Source of the DNA: CAZVYJ01 sp964631565
GTDB lineage: Bacteria > Planctomycetota > Phycisphaerae > SM23-33
DNA length: 64,000 nt
Assembly: GCA_964631565.1 (NCBI GenBank)
Contig: CAZVYJ010000001.1
Coordinates: 1 to 64,000 of the forward strand
Direction: 5' to 3'
Part shown: piece after piece, positions 53,831 through 62,836 of the stretch
Numbering within the stretch: the first letter of the stretch is position 1
How the letters are laid out: every line of letters begins with the position of its first letter
The notes under the pieces: model-generated
The model's input: only the letters and a program-made list of their open reading frames with translations
Database searches by the model: none
What the model was told of the DNA's origin: nothing
Translations under genes and position numbers: made by a program

Positions 53831-54061
53831 GCTGACAGCAACAGTTTCTGTTGCTGACAGCTTAGAGCAGGAGAGAGTTGAAAGTAGAGAGTAGAAAATA
53901 CTCCGGATGCACAATTTGGCGAATTGCTTTGGTTTGGAATACTTCGTTCTCCTGCGGTCTACTTTCTACTATCTATAATTGCGATGTTGCGTGTATCGAA
54001 TGTTGTTGTGAGCAAATTCTTGTTGAGATTTCAGAACTACGTAGAAACGGAGATGCCAGAA
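53827..54061. repeat. stop-codon hairpin plus A-B-A'-B' repeat element (copy 2)
   Basis: A stem of 18 bp with one A/A mismatch (53827-53844 with 53848-53865, loop TTT) starts on the accC stop codon. After it comes AGAGCAGGAGAGAGTTGA, with A GCAGGAGA (53867-53874), B GAAAGTAGA (53880-53888), A' TCTCCTGC (53948-53955) and B' TCTACTTTC (53958-53966). The order A-B-A'-B' is the same as at 49623. The stretch 53970-54061 holds no other clear feature apart from the RBS for the next gene. Confidence 0.7.
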
Positions 54062-55282
54062 ATGCCGGATTCAGCAAAAGGCAATGCGGTTATAGGACAG
54101 TCAGGCGGCCCGACGGCGGTCATCAACCAGTCGCTCGTCGGCGTCATTGAAGCCGTTCAGAAGAGCAGCCGGATAGACAGACTTCTGGGCGCTCGCAACG
54201 GCGTGCGAGGAATAGTCGAGGAACGCTTCACCGACCTCAAGGGCCTCGGCGCCGACCTGCTTGAGAAGGTCGCGCAGACGCCAGCGGCGGCGCTTGGCTC
54301 CAGCCGCGACAAGCCGGACGAAGCATACTGCGAGAAAATCCTCAAGGTTTTCGAGAAGAACAACGTCCGTTATTTCTTCTATATCGGCGGCAACGACTCG
54401 GCCGACACGGCCCGCATCGTGAACGAGATGGCCAACCGGAGCGGCTACGAGCTTCGGACGTTCCACATTCCCAAGACGATCGACAACGACCTGCGCGTTA
54501 CCGACCACTGCCCGGGCTATGGCTCGGCGGCGAAATTCGTCGCGTCGGCGTTCATGGGCGACGACCGCGACTCGGCCTCGCTGCCCGGAATCAAGATTAA
54601 CATCGTCATGGGCCGCCACGCAGGCTGGCTCACTGCGGCTGCAACGCTCGGGCGCTGCGACGAAACCGACGGTCCTCATCTGGTTTACGTGCCGGAGAAG
54701 CCGTTTGTGACATCGAAATTCCTTGAAGACGTCAAGGAAGTCTACGGCCGCCTCGGCCGCTGCCAGATTGCCGTCTCCGAAGGCGTCGAGGACGAGACAG
54801 GCATTTCGGTCGCCGCGTCGCTGGCTGAGCGGCTCGGCCACCGCGTCGAGCGCGACAGCCACGGCAACGTCCAGCTTTCGGGTTCGGGCATGCTGGGCGA
54901 CTTCCTGGCCGACTACCTCAAGAAGGAAATGAAGCAGAGCTACAAGTCGCTTCGCGTCCGGGCCGATACGTTCGGCTATCTCCAGAGGAGTTTCGCCGGG
55001 TACGCATCATCGGTTGACCAGGCCGAGGCTCGCCTTGCCGGCCGCACCGCCGTCAAGTACGCCACTTCCGGCGATATCGACGGCTCGGTGGCCTTCAGGC
55101 GGACGGGCGAGGGCGACAAGTACGGCATCGAGTGTTTCCGGGCAGAACTGAAAGACGTCGCCCGCGAGACCAAGCACCTGCCGGCCGAGTTCATAAACAA
55201 GGATCACAACGGCATAACCGAGGCGTTCCGCAAATACGCCATGCCGCTGGTCGGCGGCCTGCCGGTTATCGGCAAACTGTAA
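54062..55282 (+). CDS. pfp: PPi-type 6-phosphofructokinase
   Basis: A 406-aa enzyme of glycolysis or gluconeogenesis. The motifs GQSGGPTAVIN, GGNDS (109-113) and PKTIDND (137-143) decide the donor: PKTIDND with Lys instead of Gly is typical of PPi-dependent enzymes. Asn at the second position of GGNDS (usually Asp) is unusual. ATG 54062 is used because GGAG lies nine bases upstream; ATG 54053 is too close to it. It is followed by a terminator. Confidence 0.85.
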   Translation: MPDSAKGNAVIGQSGGPTAVINQSLVGVIEAVQKSSRIDRLLGARNGVRGIVEERFTDLKGLGADLLEKVAQTPAAALGSSRDKPDEAYCEKILKVFEKNNVRYFFYIGGNDSADTARIVNEMANRSGYELRTFHIPKTIDNDLRVTDHCPGYGSAAKFVASAFMGDDRDSASLPGIKINIVMGRHAGWLTAAATLGRCDETDGPHLVYVPEKPFVTSKFLEDVKEVYGRLGRCQIAVSEGVEDETGISVAASLAERLGHRVERDSHGNVQLSGSGMLGDFLADYLKKEMKQSYKSLRVRADTFGYLQRSFAGYASSVDQAEARLAGRTAVKYATSGDIDGSVAFRRTGEGDKYGIECFRAELKDVARETKHLPAEFINKDHNGITEAFRKYAMPLVGGLPVIGKL

Positions 55283-55318
55283 GCCGCACCTGACAAATTG
55301 AGATTTTGTGAAATAAAC

Positions 55319-55358
55319 GCCAGGCGACGGGTAGTAATGCCGGTCGCCTGGCTGTTTG
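55319..55358 (+). terminator. terminator of the phosphofructokinase gene
   Basis: The arms GCCAGGCGAC (55319-55328) and GTCGCCTGGC (55343-55352) form a perfect 10-bp stem with a 14-nt loop, followed by TGTTTGC. The T-run is short. It lies 36 bp after the stop codon. Confidence 0.75.
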
Positions 55359-55458
55359 CATGAAAGGAAGTGATGCACGACAGTACACGAGAATGAAAAC
55401 GACCCGGAATCGGTTCCCGGGCGTGATTTATAAATATCTCTTTAATGGAGATTGCAGC

Positions 55459-57441
55459 ATGGGGAAGTTTGCAAAGTACGAAGAACTGCCTATTGTATCC
55501 ATAAGCCCCGAGGGCTGGATTCGATGTTACCTTGAGAAGCAGCGTGACGGCTTGACCGGCCATCTCGAAGCCGGCGGGCATCCGTTCAACACTCGCGGGT
55601 GGGCGGCCAGGAGAACCATGCACGTTGACGGCGGCGCATGGTGGCCTTATGAACAGACCGGCTACTGGATTGACGGGATGATCCGATGCGGGCACCTGCT
55701 GGGCGACGAGTTTCTTTTGGCGAGGGCGCGCGAAAGTACGAATTATGTCCTGCGGCACGCCGACCGCGACGGCTACCTCGGGCCGCAGTTCCTCAAGAAG
55801 GAAGTGGACATTCCTCGGGCCAAGCTGCGCTGGGCGCACGCGGTGTTCTTCCGCGCGATGATGGCCGATTACAGCGCAACCGGCGACAGGAAAATTCCGC
55901 TGGCACTGACAAAACATTATCTCGGCGACAAGTACACCTACAGCGACGAGCGCGACGCCGTCAACATCGAGCCGATGTGCTGGGTGTACTCGGTTACGGG
56001 CGACAGGAGACTGCTGAAACGGGCCGAGCGGGCATACGAGCTGATGAACGCCCGCTACCCGAACGAGGACTGGTCGGTCAAAACCATGCTCAGCAGTCGG
56101 CGCGGCAGCGAACACGGCGTGACATACCTGGAAATCTGCAAGCTGGGCGTGATTCTCTATCTCGCCGGCGGCAACCGCAAGTATCTGGACGCCGGCGTCA
56201 ACGCGTTCCGCAAACTCGATAAATACCACATGCTCATCGACGGCGTGCCTAGCTCCAACGAATTTCTGAGCGGCAGGGATCCGATGGACAGCCACGAGAC
56301 ATGCGATATCGCCGATTACACATGGTCGGCCGGCTATCTGCTGCTGGCCACCGGCGACGCGACCTGGGCCGACAAAATCGAGCGTGCCTGCTTCAACGCA
56401 GCCCCCGGTGCAGTCAAGAGCGACTTCAAGGCCCTGCAATATTTCTCGTGCCCCAACCAGATTGTCGCGACCGGGACGTCCAACCATAATCCATTCATCC
56501 GCGGCTCGAAGGCCATGAGCTTCCGCCTGCACCACGGCGCGATGTGCTGCCCTGGCGAGGTCAACCGGATAATGCCGAACTATGCCGCCCGCATGTGGCT
56601 GAGCGACGGGGCCGGCGGACTGACAGCCGCCCTCTACGGGCCAAGCCGGATTACCGCGAAGGTCGGTGCCGGCAGGGGCAGGGAAGTAACCATTGTCGAG
56701 GAAACTTCATATCCGTTCTCGGATCGCATCGATTTCGATATTCGCACGGACAGGCCGGTCAAGTTCCCGCTGTCGCTGCGGATTCCGGCATGGTGCCGCG
56801 GCGCGAAGGTGCTGTTAAACGGCAAGCCGCTGAAAATAAGGACGAAACCGGGCAGCTTCGTAAAAATCGGCCGCACGTTCAACCGCAACGACCGCATAAC
56901 GCTCGTGCTGCCGATGAAGCTGAAGCTCAGCCGCTGGCCGGGCGGGGGCGTCGGCATCGAGCGCGGGCCGCTGGTCTACTCGCTAGGCATCGCGGAGGAC
57001 TGGCGCGTCGACAAGGCCGACAAGGACTCGACGAAGGATATGCCCGCGTGGGACCTTTTTCCGGCCAGTGAGTGGAACTACGCACTTGCCCTGGACGCCG
57101 GAACGCTGGACCGCGACGTCGAAGTAATTCATCGCGAATATTCGCCCGATCCTTGGTCACTGGAAGCGGCCCCGATTGTTCTGCGCGTTCCGGCCAGGAA
57201 GGTTCGCGGCTGGAAAATGAAACCGACGAAAACCGTCATGCGGGCCGGTTTCGACCCCGACGGCAAGCCGAACTGGACCAAGGCAACCGCGGAAGGCAAC
57301 GGTATGTTCTATCTCACGCCTCCGCTGCCTGATGAAAAATCGCTGAAGAAGCGGCTTTCGAAAAAAGTGGAAACCATAACGCTCGTGCCTTACGGCTGCA
57401 CGCACCTGCGGATTACCATTTTCCCGCAGTGCGGAAAGTAA
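55459..57441 (+). CDS. GH127-type beta-L-arabinofuranosidase-like glycosidase
   Basis: A 660-aa protein of the DUF1680/GH127 group. The zinc and nucleophile residues of the family align: E280-x-C282 (HETCDI) and C363-C364 (AMCCPGEVNR), matching the Glu-Cys-Cys-Cys set of the Bifidobacterium enzyme. There is no signal peptide, so it probably acts in the cytoplasm on small oligosaccharides. ATG 55459 has GGAG upstream; the frame begins 99 bp earlier. It is flanked by terminators, so it is monocistronic. Substrate cannot be read. Confidence 0.88.
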   Translation: MGKFAKYEELPIVSISPEGWIRCYLEKQRDGLTGHLEAGGHPFNTRGWAARRTMHVDGGAWWPYEQTGYWIDGMIRCGHLLGDEFLLARARESTNYVLRHADRDGYLGPQFLKKEVDIPRAKLRWAHAVFFRAMMADYSATGDRKIPLALTKHYLGDKYTYSDERDAVNIEPMCWVYSVTGDRRLLKRAERAYELMNARYPNEDWSVKTMLSSRRGSEHGVTYLEICKLGVILYLAGGNRKYLDAGVNAFRKLDKYHMLIDGVPSSNEFLSGRDPMDSHETCDIADYTWSAGYLLLATGDATWADKIERACFNAAPGAVKSDFKALQYFSCPNQIVATGTSNHNPFIRGSKAMSFRLHHGAMCCPGEVNRIMPNYAARMWLSDGAGGLTAALYGPSRITAKVGAGRGREVTIVEETSYPFSDRIDFDIRTDRPVKFPLSLRIPAWCRGAKVLLNGKPLKIRTKPGSFVKIGRTFNRNDRITLVLPMKLKLSRWPGGGVGIERGPLVYSLGIAEDWRVDKADKDSTKDMPAWDLFPASEWNYALALDAGTLDRDVEVIHREYSPDPWSLEAAPIVLRVPARKVRGWKMKPTKTVMRAGFDPDGKPNWTKATAEGNGMFYLTPPLPDEKSLKKRLSKKVETITLVPYGCTHLRITIFPQCGK

Positions 57442-57480
57442 AAATAAACGCGGCCGGTACGGACCGCGTTTATTTTTGTT
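57441..57480. terminator. bidirectional terminator between GH127 and apgM
   Basis: AAAATAAACGCGG (57441-57453) and CCGCGTTTATTTTT (57464-57477) form a 12-bp or longer stem with A-tract on one side and T-tract on the other. It ends GH127 and may also end the convergent apgM, whose stop is about 75 bp away. Confidence 0.85.
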
Positions 57481-57551
57481 TGACGGGTGGCGAGTACGGG
57501 TTGCTTTTCAGCGAACACGGATTGACAAGCAAGCCGTGCCGCCCGATGGTT

Positions 57552-58766
57552 TTACGCGCCGAATTTTTCCAGCTTTTCGGCGTGAGCCATGGCGAGCGGC
57601 AGCAGTTCCTTTGCGGGGATCGTGCCGATCTGGCCGCTGCGGCAGTGCACTTCGTCGAACGGCGCGCCGTCGCCGCCGCGGAGGTGTGGGGCCTTCATCA
57701 GCACCGGCACCGGGTGCCAGCTGTGCGCCTTCAGGCTCGGCGGGGTCGAATGGTCGCCGGTGACGATAAGTACATCCGGCTTGCCGGCCAGCAGCGTCGG
57801 CAGGGCGGCGTCCATTTCCTCGATGCGTTTGATCTTGCCTGCCAGGTCGCCGTCTTCGCCGGTCTTGTCGGTGTACTTGAAGTGCGCGAAGACGAACGTA
57901 TGGTCGGCCATCGCCTTGACAGTCTCCTTGCAGACGTCGGCTGCGGTTGTCGGCTGCGAAACCACCGGCATGCCGAGCAGCCTGGCCACGCCGCGATACA
58001 TCGGATAGCCGGCGACGGCTGCGGGCTTGAGCTTGTAGCGGGCGGCGAACGTCGGCCACTTCGGAAACTCGGCGAACCCGCGGGCGAGAATCATGTTCGC
58101 TTTCGGTTCGTCGGCAAGAATCTTTTTCACCTGCTCGATTATGTTCGCGACCATGGCGGCCGTCTTCGACTTGTCGTGAGGCGGGCGGACGGGCGAAAGC
58201 GGCGGGATGCCGGTTTTCTGCGGGTCGGTGTCGCCGATATTCTCATCAAGTCCGTCGCCGCGTATGACCATTACGGCGCGATGCTCCGCCTCGGTCTCGA
58301 AAAACACCTCAACGCCGGCGGGAGCTTTTAACTTTTCACGAATCATCTTCAAAATACGCCTGTTGTCTTCGTCGGGAATTCGTCCAGCCCGGCGGTCGGT
58401 CACGTTGCCGGCCTTGTCTATCGTGCAGAAATTCAGCCTGGCTGCAACGTCTCGGGACTCCAGCGGAAACTCGACGCCCAGCGCGCTAAGCACGCCTCGG
58501 CCGACCTGGTAGATAATCGGATCGTAGCCGAACAGTCCGAGATGCCCCGGTCCGCTGCCCGGAGTGATGGCCGTGGCTACCGGCACTGAGAGGCCCAGTG
58601 CGCTTGTCTTGGCCAGCGCATCGAAGTTGGGTTTCCTGGCCAGATGCAGGGCCGTCCCTTTGCCGTCGTTATCGCAGTCGCCCAGGCCGTCCATCACCAG
58701 CAGAACGATGCGTTTGTCGTTTGCCGTGGCGAGCGAACTTATGAGATTGCCGTATGTGTCTTCCAT
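57552..58766 (-). CDS. apgM: 2,3-bisphosphoglycerate-independent phosphoglycerate mutase, archaeal type
   Basis: A 404-aa metalloenzyme that interconverts 3- and 2-phosphoglycerate. MDGLGD (D26) and the nucleophile region ITPGSGPGHLGLFGYDP (S71) are present, then VRPPHDKSK and VTGDHSTPPSLKAHSWHPVP near the C-terminus. This is the ApgM type, not the larger GpmI. It is in the same neighbourhood as the phosphofructokinase. The ATG at 58766 is the only start with the expected N-terminus. Confidence 0.93.
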   Translation of the reverse strand: MEDTYGNLISSLATANDKRIVLLVMDGLGDCDNDGKGTALHLARKPNFDALAKTSALGLSVPVATAITPGSGPGHLGLFGYDPIIYQVGRGVLSALGVEFPLESRDVAARLNFCTIDKAGNVTDRRAGRIPDEDNRRILKMIREKLKAPAGVEVFFETEAEHRAVMVIRGDGLDENIGDTDPQKTGIPPLSPVRPPHDKSKTAAMVANIIEQVKKILADEPKANMILARGFAEFPKWPTFAARYKLKPAAVAGYPMYRGVARLLGMPVVSQPTTAADVCKETVKAMADHTFVFAHFKYTDKTGEDGDLAGKIKRIEEMDAALPTLLAGKPDVLIVTGDHSTPPSLKAHSWHPVPVLMKAPHLRGGDGAPFDEVHCRSGQIGTIPAKELLPLAMAHAEKLEKFGA

Positions 58767-58887
58767 CTTGATAAATCCTTCTCAACTGAAATTGCGGATT
58801 TTTAAACACAGAACTCAGAACTCTGAACTCGGAACTATTAAAATAACAGGCGGTAAGTTTATCACCACTGCGGGCGGGCGTCCACGG
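58767..58887. repeat. short gap with tandem AACTC(A/T/C)G words
   Basis: CAGAACTCAGAACTCTGAACTC (within 58806-58830) consists of three to four copies of a 7-8 bp word AGAACTC. It resembles one arm of the word-like elements elsewhere in the window; an opposite arm was not found in the gap. Confidence 0.5.
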
Positions 58888-60957
58888 TCATTGCTTCGGC
58901 AGGTGCCGGCTGGGGTTGCTGATATCCATTTCGGCCTCCTGAAGGTGCCTTGCCGCCTCCGTATAGCCGGGATTGATCTCCAGTGCCTTGCTGAATGCGT
59001 CGCGTGCGGCTTTGAAATCCCTGACGTGGCCGGGGTCTTTCACGCAAACCTTGATGATTCCGCGTTTGGCCAGGCAGACACCCAGCATGTTCCACGCCCT
59101 GTACGATTCGGGGTCTTCCTTGACGGCGGCTTCGAAAACTTCCACGGCGGCCGTCAGCCAGCCAAGGCGGTCCAGCGTAAGCCCGCAGCTGTACAGCGCG
59201 TGGGCCGGCACGGGGTCTGTCGTCCTGAGATGGTCGATAAGCTTGGCGGTCTTGAGATTGGCCTCGGTTATTTCGCACTCGTCGATGAGGCCATCGTTCT
59301 GCCCGCCGCGGCGCAGGAACAGCACGTGCATGCCGTCGATGTAAACGACCGCCCATTTGCTGTCCCGGCTTAGCTCCTCGACGAGCTTTATTGTTCCGCG
59401 GCCGACGCGAAGTGCGGCTATTTCCAGCGAGTATTTTTTAACGGCTTCGTCAAACGGGCGCACCGCGTAGTCGAAGTCCATCATTTCCTTCATGACGCTC
59501 GGCGGATAGGCCCATATGTTCGTCAGAGCGGGCACGTCCGGCCGGGGCGAGGTGAAGTAATGCACACTGCACGAGGCGTCCCAGTCGGCCCATATCCGGC
59601 CTTTGGGCTTGTGCTCGGTCAGCCACTGCGTCATGTCGAGCGGCAGGTTCAGCCGCGAGAACCCGGTTCCGAAGCGGTAGGGCGATTGCTCTTCGTAATA
59701 GAATCGCTGGTCGACGACCGACAGCGTGAACCAGCCGCACACTGCGGCCAGCACCAGGCCGGCGGCTGCGATGGCGGCGTTTCGCATACGGAATTGCGTC
59801 TGGCCGATGACCGGGGCCAGGAACTGCCAGCTTGCCGCAAGCGCCAGCGGCGTTATGACTATCGCGGCTACCCCGATGTTACGGCGCATGGAGAGCGAGA
59901 CAGCCGTCATGGCTGCGATTATCAACGCGAAGGCGAAACGTTTTTTCAGCAGCGAGAGAACAAATCCCAGCGCCGCCGCCGCGAGCAGTATGCGGTATGC
60001 CTGTGTGGATTTGAACTCCAGGAACGCTCCGGGCGCGAACGGACGGTACATTTCGCCGATGTACGACCACGGGTGCGTCGCCGTAGCCGGGTCGCCCGCG
60101 ATATGGTGCTTCTGCATGAACAGCAGCGTGTCAACCGGCAGCATCGCCAGCCGCCACGTCCATGGATTGATGAAGCATACGACAATCTGCGCGACGAGAA
60201 CAAAGGCGAGCATGTTTGCCTGCCGACGATAATCGGGAGCTTCCGCGGCCGGGACATTTTTCTTCGGCCATATCGCCATCACGACGCGGTCGATGAACGC
60301 CGCACCGGTGAGCACCAGCCCCAGCAGGAAGTAGCTGTGCAGGTTCACCAGCAGCAGCTGCAGCACGACCATCGCCGCTGCGACGCGCCATCGCAATTTC
60401 GCCACGACAAGCAGGTACAGCTGCGCCGCCAGCACAGTGTATCCGAACATCTCCGGGCGGAGGTTGAAGCGGTCGTAGGCCGTCATCGCGGCCAGCAGAA
60501 CTCCCGCCCCGGCCAGCAGCGGGGGAACGCCGAGCTTCAGCATTATCACCGTTATCAGCAGGAACACCGCCAGCACCATCGCCGCCTGCAGCACCGACAG
60601 GCCCACAGGCCCGAACCAGCGGTGCACGGCGGCCATGATTACCTGGCTGAGCCAGTTGGCGTTCGGAAAACGGTAGTGACCTTCCCTGTCGTACCAGCTG
60701 CCGGGGCTGAGATTCCGCCTGTCGGCCAGCGTCGGGTCAGGCAGCGTGTAGATGAAATCGTTGTGATCCACGATCCTGCCGTGATCGAGAAACTCCTCGC
60801 CGTACGCCAGGTGATAGCCGATGTCCGGGCTGGATATGGTTCTTACCCCGAGCACAGCAGCCAGCAGCACCGCGACGCACATGGCGAAAATGGCGACCAA
60901 TCGCGGCGCCAAAGGCGTGCGGACGGGCGGAGTTGTCGCGGGCAAGTTGTTTTCCAT
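58888..60957 (-). CDS. polytopic membrane protein with C-terminal TPR-like tail
   Basis: A 689-aa membrane protein. About ten to twelve hydrophobic segments lie in the first 450 residues, with a first extracytoplasmic loop containing SSPDIGYHLAYGEEFLDHG and ANWLSQVIMAAVHRWFGPVG; then a periplasmic domain and a C-terminal TPR-like region (AVEVFEAAVKEDPESYRAWNM; DAFSKALEINPGYTEAARHL). The layout is like GT-C glycosyltransferases or membrane proteins of surface-glycan pathways in Planctomycetota. ATG 60957 is used; the upstream extension crosses the tRNA terminator. Confidence 0.75.
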   Translation of the reverse strand: MENNLPATTPPVRTPLAPRLVAIFAMCVAVLLAAVLGVRTISSPDIGYHLAYGEEFLDHGRIVDHNDFIYTLPDPTLADRRNLSPGSWYDREGHYRFPNANWLSQVIMAAVHRWFGPVGLSVLQAAMVLAVFLLITVIMLKLGVPPLLAGAGVLLAAMTAYDRFNLRPEMFGYTVLAAQLYLLVVAKLRWRVAAAMVVLQLLLVNLHSYFLLGLVLTGAAFIDRVVMAIWPKKNVPAAEAPDYRRQANMLAFVLVAQIVVCFINPWTWRLAMLPVDTLLFMQKHHIAGDPATATHPWSYIGEMYRPFAPGAFLEFKSTQAYRILLAAAALGFVLSLLKKRFAFALIIAAMTAVSLSMRRNIGVAAIVITPLALAASWQFLAPVIGQTQFRMRNAAIAAAGLVLAAVCGWFTLSVVDQRFYYEEQSPYRFGTGFSRLNLPLDMTQWLTEHKPKGRIWADWDASCSVHYFTSPRPDVPALTNIWAYPPSVMKEMMDFDYAVRPFDEAVKKYSLEIAALRVGRGTIKLVEELSRDSKWAVVYIDGMHVLFLRRGGQNDGLIDECEITEANLKTAKLIDHLRTTDPVPAHALYSCGLTLDRLGWLTAAVEVFEAAVKEDPESYRAWNMLGVCLAKRGIIKVCVKDPGHVRDFKAARDAFSKALEINPGYTEAARHLQEAEMDISNPSRHLPKQ

Positions 60958-60997
60958 GGCAGGGGGATTGTAACTGACTTTCGGCGCAAAAGAAACG

Positions 60998-61030
60998 GCG
61001 GCCTGCATTCGTTCATGAATACAGGCCGCC
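60998..61030 (-). terminator. terminator of tRNA-Glu
   Basis: GGCGGCCTG and CAGGCCGCC form a 9-bp stem, extended by ATTC/GAAT after one mismatch. On the minus strand it is followed by GTTTCTTTTGCG. It begins one base after the tRNA 3' end. Confidence 0.8.
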
Positions 61031-61031
61031 A

Positions 61032-61104
61032 TGACCCCAAGGGGAATCGAACCCCTGTTACCGGGATGAAAACCCGATGTCCTAGTCCGCTAGACGATGG
61101 GGCC
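61032..61104 (-). tRNA. tRNA-Glu (anticodon UUC)
   Basis: The complement folds as a cloverleaf of 73 bases: acceptor GGCCCCA with TGGGGTC, D-arm with TCTAGCGGACTAGGA, anticodon stem TCGGG/CCCGG around TTTTCAT with anticodon TTC, and T-arm AGGGG-TTCGATT-CCCCT. It closely resembles the E. coli tRNA-Glu. The 3' CCA is not encoded. A terminator follows directly. Confidence 0.97.
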
Positions 61105-61227
61105 GAACAATTACTGCCGAAAAAGGCCCCAGCCGGAATGCACCGGCTGTCCCGTGAGAATAACCCGACGGGGACGAGTATGTTACAAGATTCTCGGCAT
61201 TCGTCAATGCTCGAATTGAGGAAAACA

Positions 61228-61395
61228 GTGGTTTATTCCTGCCGCAGATATTCGATTTGCCGAAGCATCTGTAATCAGTGCGGCTTGTCGTATAACTGTC
61301 CACCGGGCTGTAAATCACATTGCACTGATGGTATAACGTGGGCACATATGATCGCGGCTTACTCTTTCGCAGGCGCTAAAAGGCATCAAAGATGA
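61228..61395 (+). CDS. small Cys-rich protein coupled to the capsule-type glycosyltransferase gene
   Basis: A 55-aa protein (GTG start) with seven cysteines in 28 residues (C-x5-C-x3-C-x2-C-x5-C-x3-C-x3-C), including SICRSICNQCGLSYNCPPGC. AGGA lies five bases before the GTG, and its TGA overlaps the ATG of the next gene (ATGA). An ATG 21 bp upstream has no RBS. The cysteine spacing suggests a zinc or Fe-S site; no named family was recognised. It could be a chance frame, but the RBS and coupling argue against this. Confidence 0.5.
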   Translation: MVYSCRRYSICRSICNQCGLSYNCPPGCKSHCTDGITWAHMIAAYSFAGAKRHQR

Positions 61396-62810
61396 AGATA
61401 GTTATCTTTCAAATGAATTTTCCGGATGCGATTTCCCAGGCGATGCCGATTATCGATACGCTGCACAACGGCGGGGCCAAGGTGGTCTTCGTCAATTACT
61501 GGTGCACGGATTATTATCCGGCAAAGGAGCTCAGTGAGGCGGCCGGGCGGTACAAATATATGACACTGTCCGATGGCGGTTTTGCCGGAATTAAACAACT
61601 CACCCGCCGGAAATACCTCAGGAAATGCGGCGACGATATCGATTTTCCAAGGTGCCTGGCCCAGGTTTATATAACCGCCGACTACCCGACAGACAGGGAG
61701 CACGTGTACTCGGATTCCGGCATGTTCAGGCATTATTACGGATTCGCATGGCGTGCGGAACGGCTGCTGAAGAAACTCAAACCCGATTATGCCATTGTTG
61801 CACACGGCAGCGAGCCGATTTCGAAAATTCTCTACGCCAAAGCCCGCAAGCTGAATATTCCGACGTGCCTGTGGGAAACGAGCTTCTTCAAGGGCAAGAT
61901 GCTCGTCGATGACCGCGGGATGCATTTCTTCAGCGGCTTCAATCGTGTGGATTACAACTGGCCGACCGTCAAATCGCGAAAGTTGACTCCGCAGCAGGCG
62001 GGGCGGCTTGAAGATTTCATCTCCGGATGGAAGGCCGGAATCGAGTCCAAGTATTCGCAATCGACTTCCGAGGAAGAAAGGGCCGCGCTGGATGAATTTA
62101 TTAAACCGGGCGAAAAGATACTGTTTTTCCCGGGTCAGCTTTCGCACGACGCGAATGTAATAACCGGCCTGCACGTATTTGACGACTACGCCCAGATGTT
62201 GCCATTCATTCGCGAGAATCTTCCAGCCGGCTGGAAACTGGTCCATAAGGTTCATCCCAAGGACGAGACGAGCAATTTGCCGCCCGGTGAACTCGATGAA
62301 AAAACGTTCATCGTACGAAACTTCAGTATTCATGAACTCATATCGAGGAGCAAAGCGGTTTTTGTGCATTCTTCCAACGTCGGGCTGGAAGCGTTGATGT
62401 ATGGCAAGGCCGTGATATGCTCCGGCCGGCCTCACTATTCCGGCAAAGGGCTGACTCTTGATTTGCTGAAGCGTGAAGATTTCCGTTCTCTGCTCCGGCA
62501 GGCCTGCGATTTCTCGCCCGATGGCGGCAAGCTCGCGAGCTATCTTTATCACATTATCTTCGAATATCTCATCGATGAGGGTGATTTTTCAGCCCTGAAA
62601 AAGCGCCTTCAGGACGCTGCATGCAACCAGCCCGCAACGGACATATCCGCTCCGTTCTGCGAGAACTATTCGTGGGTGGTGTGCGAGCATCTGGAATTTG
62701 TCAGGCAGTACAATGCGATTGGAGAAACATCCGACAGCCACGACCAGATACTTGCGAATCTGACGGAATCCGTGGCGAGACTGATGCGGGCGAAAGCCGG
62801 CAATTCGTAA
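61392..62810 (+). CDS. capsule polysaccharide biosynthesis (KpsC/KpsS-like) protein
   Basis: A 472-aa protein of the capsule-biosynthesis glycosyltransferase group (PF05159-like). Key segments are KPDYAIVAHGSEPISKILYAKA, KLVHKVHPKDETSNLP and HSSNVGLEALMYGKAVICSGRPHYSGKGLT, the last being the hallmark of the family. KpsC and KpsS are Kdo transferases that build the lipid linker of capsules. The protein is cytoplasmic. It is the first large gene of a glycan cluster that runs off the right edge. Confidence 0.8.
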   Translation: MKIVIFQMNFPDAISQAMPIIDTLHNGGAKVVFVNYWCTDYYPAKELSEAAGRYKYMTLSDGGFAGIKQLTRRKYLRKCGDDIDFPRCLAQVYITADYPTDREHVYSDSGMFRHYYGFAWRAERLLKKLKPDYAIVAHGSEPISKILYAKARKLNIPTCLWETSFFKGKMLVDDRGMHFFSGFNRVDYNWPTVKSRKLTPQQAGRLEDFISGWKAGIESKYSQSTSEEERAALDEFIKPGEKILFFPGQLSHDANVITGLHVFDDYAQMLPFIRENLPAGWKLVHKVHPKDETSNLPPGELDEKTFIVRNFSIHELISRSKAVFVHSSNVGLEALMYGKAVICSGRPHYSGKGLTLDLLKREDFRSLLRQACDFSPDGGKLASYLYHIIFEYLIDEGDFSALKKRLQDAACNQPATDISAPFCENYSWVVCEHLEFVRQYNAIGETSDSHDQILANLTESVARLMRAKAGNS

Positions 62811-62836
62811 ATTGGAATTCGGGAAACCTGTTAATT

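Noticed and set aside
59560..61395. 611-codon frame opposite the membrane/TPR protein
   Set aside because: Only its last 55 codons look real and were annotated separately as a small Cys-rich gene; the rest is antisense.
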